58,932 nucleotides of DNA from Ramazzottius varieornatus (lineage: Eukaryota; Tardigrada; Eutardigrada; Parachela; Ramazzottiidae), in assembly GCA_001949185.1 (NCBI GenBank), contig BDGG01000020.1, positions 1 through 58,932 on the forward strand, given 5' to 3'. Position 1 is the first letter of the stretch. Each line of letters starts with the position of its first letter. Shown here one piece after another: positions 55,513 through 58,932 of this stretch. A model generated the notes under the pieces. That model saw only the letters and a list, made by a program, of their open reading frames with translations. It was not told the DNA's origin and did no database searches. Both the position numbers and the translations under genes were made by a program.

Positions 55513-56240
55513 CAGAGTATAAAACCGCGTGGGATTTTGCTTGCGGAACCATACTGCGGGCTCGCAGAAACTTGCCGCACGTAAGGAATGCGGTTATTTC
55601 CGTGATTTTTTCTTGCGGTACGATGCTGCAAACGCTGTTCCATATGCTGCACGGACGGCATACGGCAACGAAAATTTTTATACAGTCCTACCTGCGAGAT
55701 GTGACAATTGCTTCTCCGTGCACGCATGAACCGTCCGGAACTGATTTCGGGCGTTTGAACTGTGCCATCTCACAGGTAGGACTGTAAACGCAATTTTTTC
55801 TCTGAATTGAGATATCTTAGGAAACAGCAAACCATCAAGTTTTCTCGACCGAGAAAGGTGATCGCCACAAAATATCGTTGAAAATTTCACCACAGTCATT
55901 AAAACAGCGTTTGTGAAGGAGTGCTTGAAGCCTAGGATGCCAAAAATCAAAAGAGAATTCCGTCGCTGGCTCACAGCACACGAAAACACACGTTACATGA
56001 CCGACCTCAGCTTATTCGGTGAATTCCGAGAGAGAAACACCCGACGAAACAATCAGTCACAAACTTCATGCTGCCAGCTACGGCGCCTGCGCCACTGGGG
56101 GATGCGGCGCGGACGGACACTGTCGCAGAATTTTACGGCGCGTACTGAATGCCATTTTTCTCCCAATTTTCCTTGCAGTTGCGTACGGCCGTGCCGCACT
56201 GCTGCCGTATGGTTCCGCAACGCAACGCGGTTTTATACTC
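55513..56240. mobile_element. Nested hAT-like insertion 2, TIR AGAGTATAAAACCGCG
   Basis: Left end CAGAGTATAAAACCGCG, right end the inverse complement of GAGTATAAAACCGCG; the arms stay similar further in (TTGCGGAACCATAC). The flanks TAGTAAAT and TACTAAAT match at 7 of 8 positions, and the related copy at 6259-6604 reads straight across this site. No coding sequence is recognised. Confidence 0.7.
55683..55784. mobile_element. 102-bp TA-flanked MITE inside nested insertion 2
   Basis: CAGTCCTACCTGCGAGATG at the left end and CATCTCACAGGTAGGACTG at the right, with TA on both sides (55681-55682, 55785-55786). Confidence 0.7.
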
Positions 56241-56843
56241 TACTAAATTCTGACACAGTTTTCTTCAATTGACTAATCAACGAAAATAACCACCGAGGAC
56301 ATGAGAAGTTGAGCGACCGTTGCTGGTTTCTCTACAAACAGACGCAAGCAGGCAAAACTCACGCGTGCTGGAATTGAAAAAGCACCATGGCAAGCCATCC
56401 GGTAGTGCAATCATTTTGCCATCAGAAGTGTTGTCCAACACTGCCGGAACTGCGATTTTCACCTGACGGAAGGCGTATTTCTGATGTCGCGCAGCTTATG
56501 ACACAGTGCTGACTCAGTTAAAGCTGTGCATCACGTGGCACTCAGAACGATGTGGCTGCGCACGGTGGCAGTGGGGAGGAAAAGATTGGCACTTTCAGAC
56601 GGCCAATTTCGGCCCGACTTCTAGCACAAAATCTGCAGATTTCGTACGAAATTTCCCTTTACCGCAAACCATGTTAAACCAAATAAACCAGTGGTTCATA
56701 TGGTTTGACGTGAGATCGAAACCGGTTTGAGTGGTTTGGTTTGAGATGCCATATGGTTTGAGGTGGTTCGGTTTGGATGTCAAACCACGAACCATATAAA
56801 CCGCTTTCTAAGTGGTCCGGTCTGGTTTTCAACAGCTCTAGTA

Positions 56844-57255
56844 TAGAGCCCTGCAGCAGCACGCAACATCCGTTCTGCAACTGCTCTGCATCCATGAACG
56901 TCTAGCTGCATTTTACTGCATCGATACTGCATAAATTATTATCGATAATTATTTATTCTTCTGCGAGATAGTTCCACCGAATAATCATCAGATCACTCAG
57001 AGTTTCAGGCAGCATACTAGTTCGCTTACTGTTGAGAGCATCACCGGTATGGCTAAAAAGTCGTTCAGAAGGGGTACTAGAAGCAGAGCCCTGCAGCAGT
57101 AGCGAAAACCTGTGCTGCATCTGCACTGCATCCGGTTTCCCGAAACTGCAACTGCACTGCATCTGCATTTTTTCATCGTTTCGGCGACTGCAACTGCACT
57201 GCAATGCAGTAAAATGTAGTGCAGTGCAGAACGTACGGCATGTTGCAGGGCTCTA
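56844..57255. mobile_element. hAT element with transposase remnant, TIR TAGAGCCCTGCA
   Basis: Ends TAGAGCCCTGCA...TGCAGGGCTCTA. The exact 8-bp duplication CTCTAGTA lies at 56836-56843 and 57256-57263; it inserted across the right border of the outer element. Inside, on the minus strand (56953-57204), is a C-terminal hAT dimerisation fragment (ASSTPSERLFSHTGDALNSK, then LPETLSDLMIIRWNY). The internal GAGCCCTGCAGCAG copy at about 57090 suggests a further internal rearrangement. Confidence 0.85.
56953..57204 (-). pseudogene. hAT transposase C-terminal dimerisation fragment
   Basis: Only the last part of an hAT transposase remains: the SSxPSERLFS...G motif and the following Arg/Leu-rich segment that form the dimerisation region. 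The catalytic core is absent. Confidence 0.7.
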
Positions 57256-57304
57256 CTCTAGTAGCGGTAGTGGCGGTAAACAAGGACGATTTCAGGGTGG
57301 GTAG

Positions 57305-57762
57305 AGTAAGGCCGCGGTTGCTCTGGACCCTTACTCTGGACAAGATGGGTACAACATTAGCGCAGGAAGATATCCCCCCGATGGAACTCGTGAATGCAGC
57401 CAAGACCATGGACCTGCAAGGCGTTCCCATAAAACTTTGGGAACGTGGATAAAGATTCAATGTCGCACCGGCGAACACGATCATCCACCAAAGGTAAAAC
57501 TTGTAATGAGTGGGGGTGGGGCAAAATACACGGTAGCTATTCGGACCGAAAGAGGGGGGGGGGGGCAAAATAGCCGCAAATTCCTCTTCACAAACATTCC
57601 TGAGGGCGATTTTTGCCTCCACCAGGCCGTAGGTGTTTCTTTTCAGGAGCTGGTCTCTGGTCCCGAAGGAAGGTAGTTTCATGACCGTCGGCATCTGTAC
57701 CAGATCTTCTTTCGATGGAGTAGATGGATCCGTAATAGCTTAAGTAACGGTTGATTCAACTA
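57305..57762. other. Stretch without recognised gene, G-run
   Basis: Open frames on both strands (for example minus 57173-57694) lack family motifs. A run of about 12 G lies near 57553. Confidence 0.3.
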
Positions 57763-57907
57763 CTGTAAGTATTCGCTGCATCCGCGCAGTACGTCATCGT
57801 GCAAGCGAAGTACTGCCCCAGTTCGGTATCACGGATTGCACAACCCCCTTCGGGAGTGCATCGTCACGTATGTGTACGTACTGGGCGGATGTAGCGAATA
57901 TTTGCAG
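57763..57907. mobile_element. 145-bp TA-flanked MITE, same family as 14190-14332
   Basis: CTGTAAGTATTCGCTGCATC... to ...GTAGCGAATATTTGCAG, flanked by TA (57761-57762, 57908-57909). In reverse complement the centre matches the 14190 element (GCAATCCGTGATACCG). Confidence 0.75.
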
Positions 57908-58835
57908 TACAGTATATCACTAGACGGTTTTGAATTTGCGGTTATCGACCCTTTCTGGAAGAATAATGTCGGCTTTAAAAGCTGACAATCTGTTAGTGCC
58001 GAGATCTTACATAACAAGCGTGAACGCGAAGCTCCAGGTTATCTTCCTGCAGTTTTGCGGCAGTGTTTTGTGCAGTGTACAGTGTACACTCTGGAGTAGC
58101 TTAGCACCAGGAGTGGGCCCAGTCCGTGAATTAATTTCGTCTGTTGAACGGGAAGGTTTTCGATGAAACACAATTCCTGCTCCAGAGAGGTCCACACTAC
58201 CGTTATCGCTTTGCTGGGCGAGAGAGATTATAAAGATTAAGTTGCCACTCCCGTTCACTTTGCAACTGTAGTTACGGCCTTGCTCCGCCCCTTTCCTGAC
58301 GTGTAACTAAATTTTGCTTTCCGGAGCTCCCCTAATTTTCGAAAAATAGCGTAATCGGAGTTACGGTTGGCTAGCATTGGGAAGCATGGTGGCTGCACAA
58401 CTATTCAAAGTTCTGATCAGCTGCTGCGCTTATGAGTGACGTTGCAACTCATCTTAGCTACAGTGGGACCTTCATCTACCGATGGCACCTTAATATCTGT
58501 GTTTATAGCGGTCAGGAGTATAGGGTGGATATCAAAACATTAACATTATCATTTGGTGTCGCTCAGGGTTCGAACGTTTCTTTGGTGGCTAGCCTCTGTC
58601 AAAACACACCATTTCTCGCTTAGTAATTTTCTATGGAGTGCCCGTGTTGTCACCGGCAGCAATTCGTATTAGTATCGGTTCGTTGTTTACTATTCAGAGA
58701 GGGAAAAAGACATTTTGGAGGTGCGCGAAGTATGTGGGGTATGCACTTCTGTTTTTTCGCCTTCCCCGTTCCGTTTAAATTGACACCGAGACTTTAGGAA
58801 GGAACATCTCATCATGCGTGCAGAAAGTACACAAT
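57908..58835. other. Stretch without recognised gene
   Basis: Short frames only. No repeat or family signature beyond the flanking MITEs. Confidence 0.4.
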
Positions 58836-58932
58836 ACTGTAATGCTTCATGAACTTGACGAAGTGAGTTATCATACGCGCGAAACATCCCTTAGGGGATT
58901 GGTAAGGCAAAATTTCCGGACCGGGGTTCAAC
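58836..58932. mobile_element. Partial diverged copy of the CTGTAATA MITE family
   Basis: TACTGTAATGC at 58834 and the central CCCTTAGGGG...CCGGACCGGGG block at about 58889-58927 match the 14190 element with gaps. The window ends before the right terminus. Confidence 0.45.

Larger units (their letters stand above)
54539..57260. mobile_element. Outer hAT-like element carrying nested insertions
   Basis: Begins TAGAGCTGTTGATGG at 54539 and ends ...TCAACAGCTCTA at 56840, with that end pushed apart from its duplication by another insertion. The flanking 8-bp direct repeats are GTAGCGGT at 54531-54538 and 57261-57268, an exact hAT-type duplication. The interior is rich in GGTTTGGTTT words in both orientations. 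A truncated relative without the inner insertions lies at 6259-6604. Confidence 0.8.
54341..57304 (+). pseudogene. RGG-rich reading frame split by the hAT nest
   Basis: A plus-strand open frame runs from 54341 to the insertion site at 54538 and, after the nest and one copy of the 8-bp duplication are left out, continues in the same frame at 57269 to a TAG at 57302-57304. Its composition changes from Gln-rich (HQQQQQTSLFHRK) to Gly/Arg-rich (GRRAKGRPSGRAGGG, YRGARGGSTY, SGGKQGRFQGG). This resembles the C-terminal RGG tail of an RNA-binding protein, but upstream exons were not found, so it could be a gene fragment or chance. Frame continuity across the insertion is the main support. Confidence 0.35.

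Noticed and set aside
57173-57694. 173-codon open frame on the minus strand
   Set aside because: It runs into the hAT element and across the interrupted RGG frame; no family features.

Overview
The window is nuclear DNA from a multicellular animal. The genes are split by many short GT-AG introns (mostly about 55-100 bp), the protein families are animal ones (amnionless, fibronectin-type receptor tyrosine kinase, Ly6 proteins, rhodopsin-like GPCR, Kazal, Tudor, UPF2, PATL1, DENR), and DNA transposons are abundant. Gene spacing is tight. A compact invertebrate genome, perhaps an ecdysozoan such as a tardigrade, would fit, but I cannot fix the phylum from sequence alone. All gene models were joined by hand from open exons, splice signals and reading phase; there are no RNA data.

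Layout. 1-952 (+): 3' part of a GPCR. 960-8550: gene-poor and transposon-rich, with a 497-bp MITE, a pogo-like element and its short derivative, two decayed Ly6-like copies, and further inverted-repeat elements. 8559-12206 (-): ten-exon membrane carboxylesterase. 13211-14151 (+): DENR. 15440-16734 (+): unrecognised conserved-looking gene. 17347-18087 (-): ribosomal protein eS7. 18604-19137 (-): small secreted orphan. 19700-25084 (-): UPF2. 25766-29752 (+): PATL1, head-to-head with UPF2. 30506-32995 (+): cytosolic seryl-tRNA synthetase. 34395-38502 (+): RPA1. 39008-41396 (+): amnionless. 41782-43066: intact mariner. 43376-44164 (+): Kazal-like gene. 44220-47581 (-): receptor tyrosine kinase. 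47657-47938 (+): small unknown gene. 48142-50585 (-): selenophosphate synthetase 2 with an in-frame UGA and a SECIS. 51117-53380 (-): two-Tudor protein. 54531-57268: a nest of hAT-like elements. 57269-58932: mostly empty, with small TA-flanked elements.

Functional themes. Several genes serve mRNA translation and decay: DENR (reinitiation), eS7, SerRS, UPF2 (nonsense-mediated decay) and PATL1 (decapping). UPF2 and PATL1 share one 681-bp divergent promoter region. SPS2 supplies selenophosphate and is itself predicted to be a selenoprotein.

The most striking sequence-level signals are: (i) at least 17 copies of a roughly 70-95 bp near-palindrome with a GTGGCGCAC/GTGCGCCAC core, every one inside an intron; (ii) the TGA-encoded selenocysteine of SPS2 with a matching form-2 SECIS in its 3' UTR; (iii) a nest of hAT-like insertions whose target-site duplications can be read one inside another and which splits an RGG-rich reading frame.
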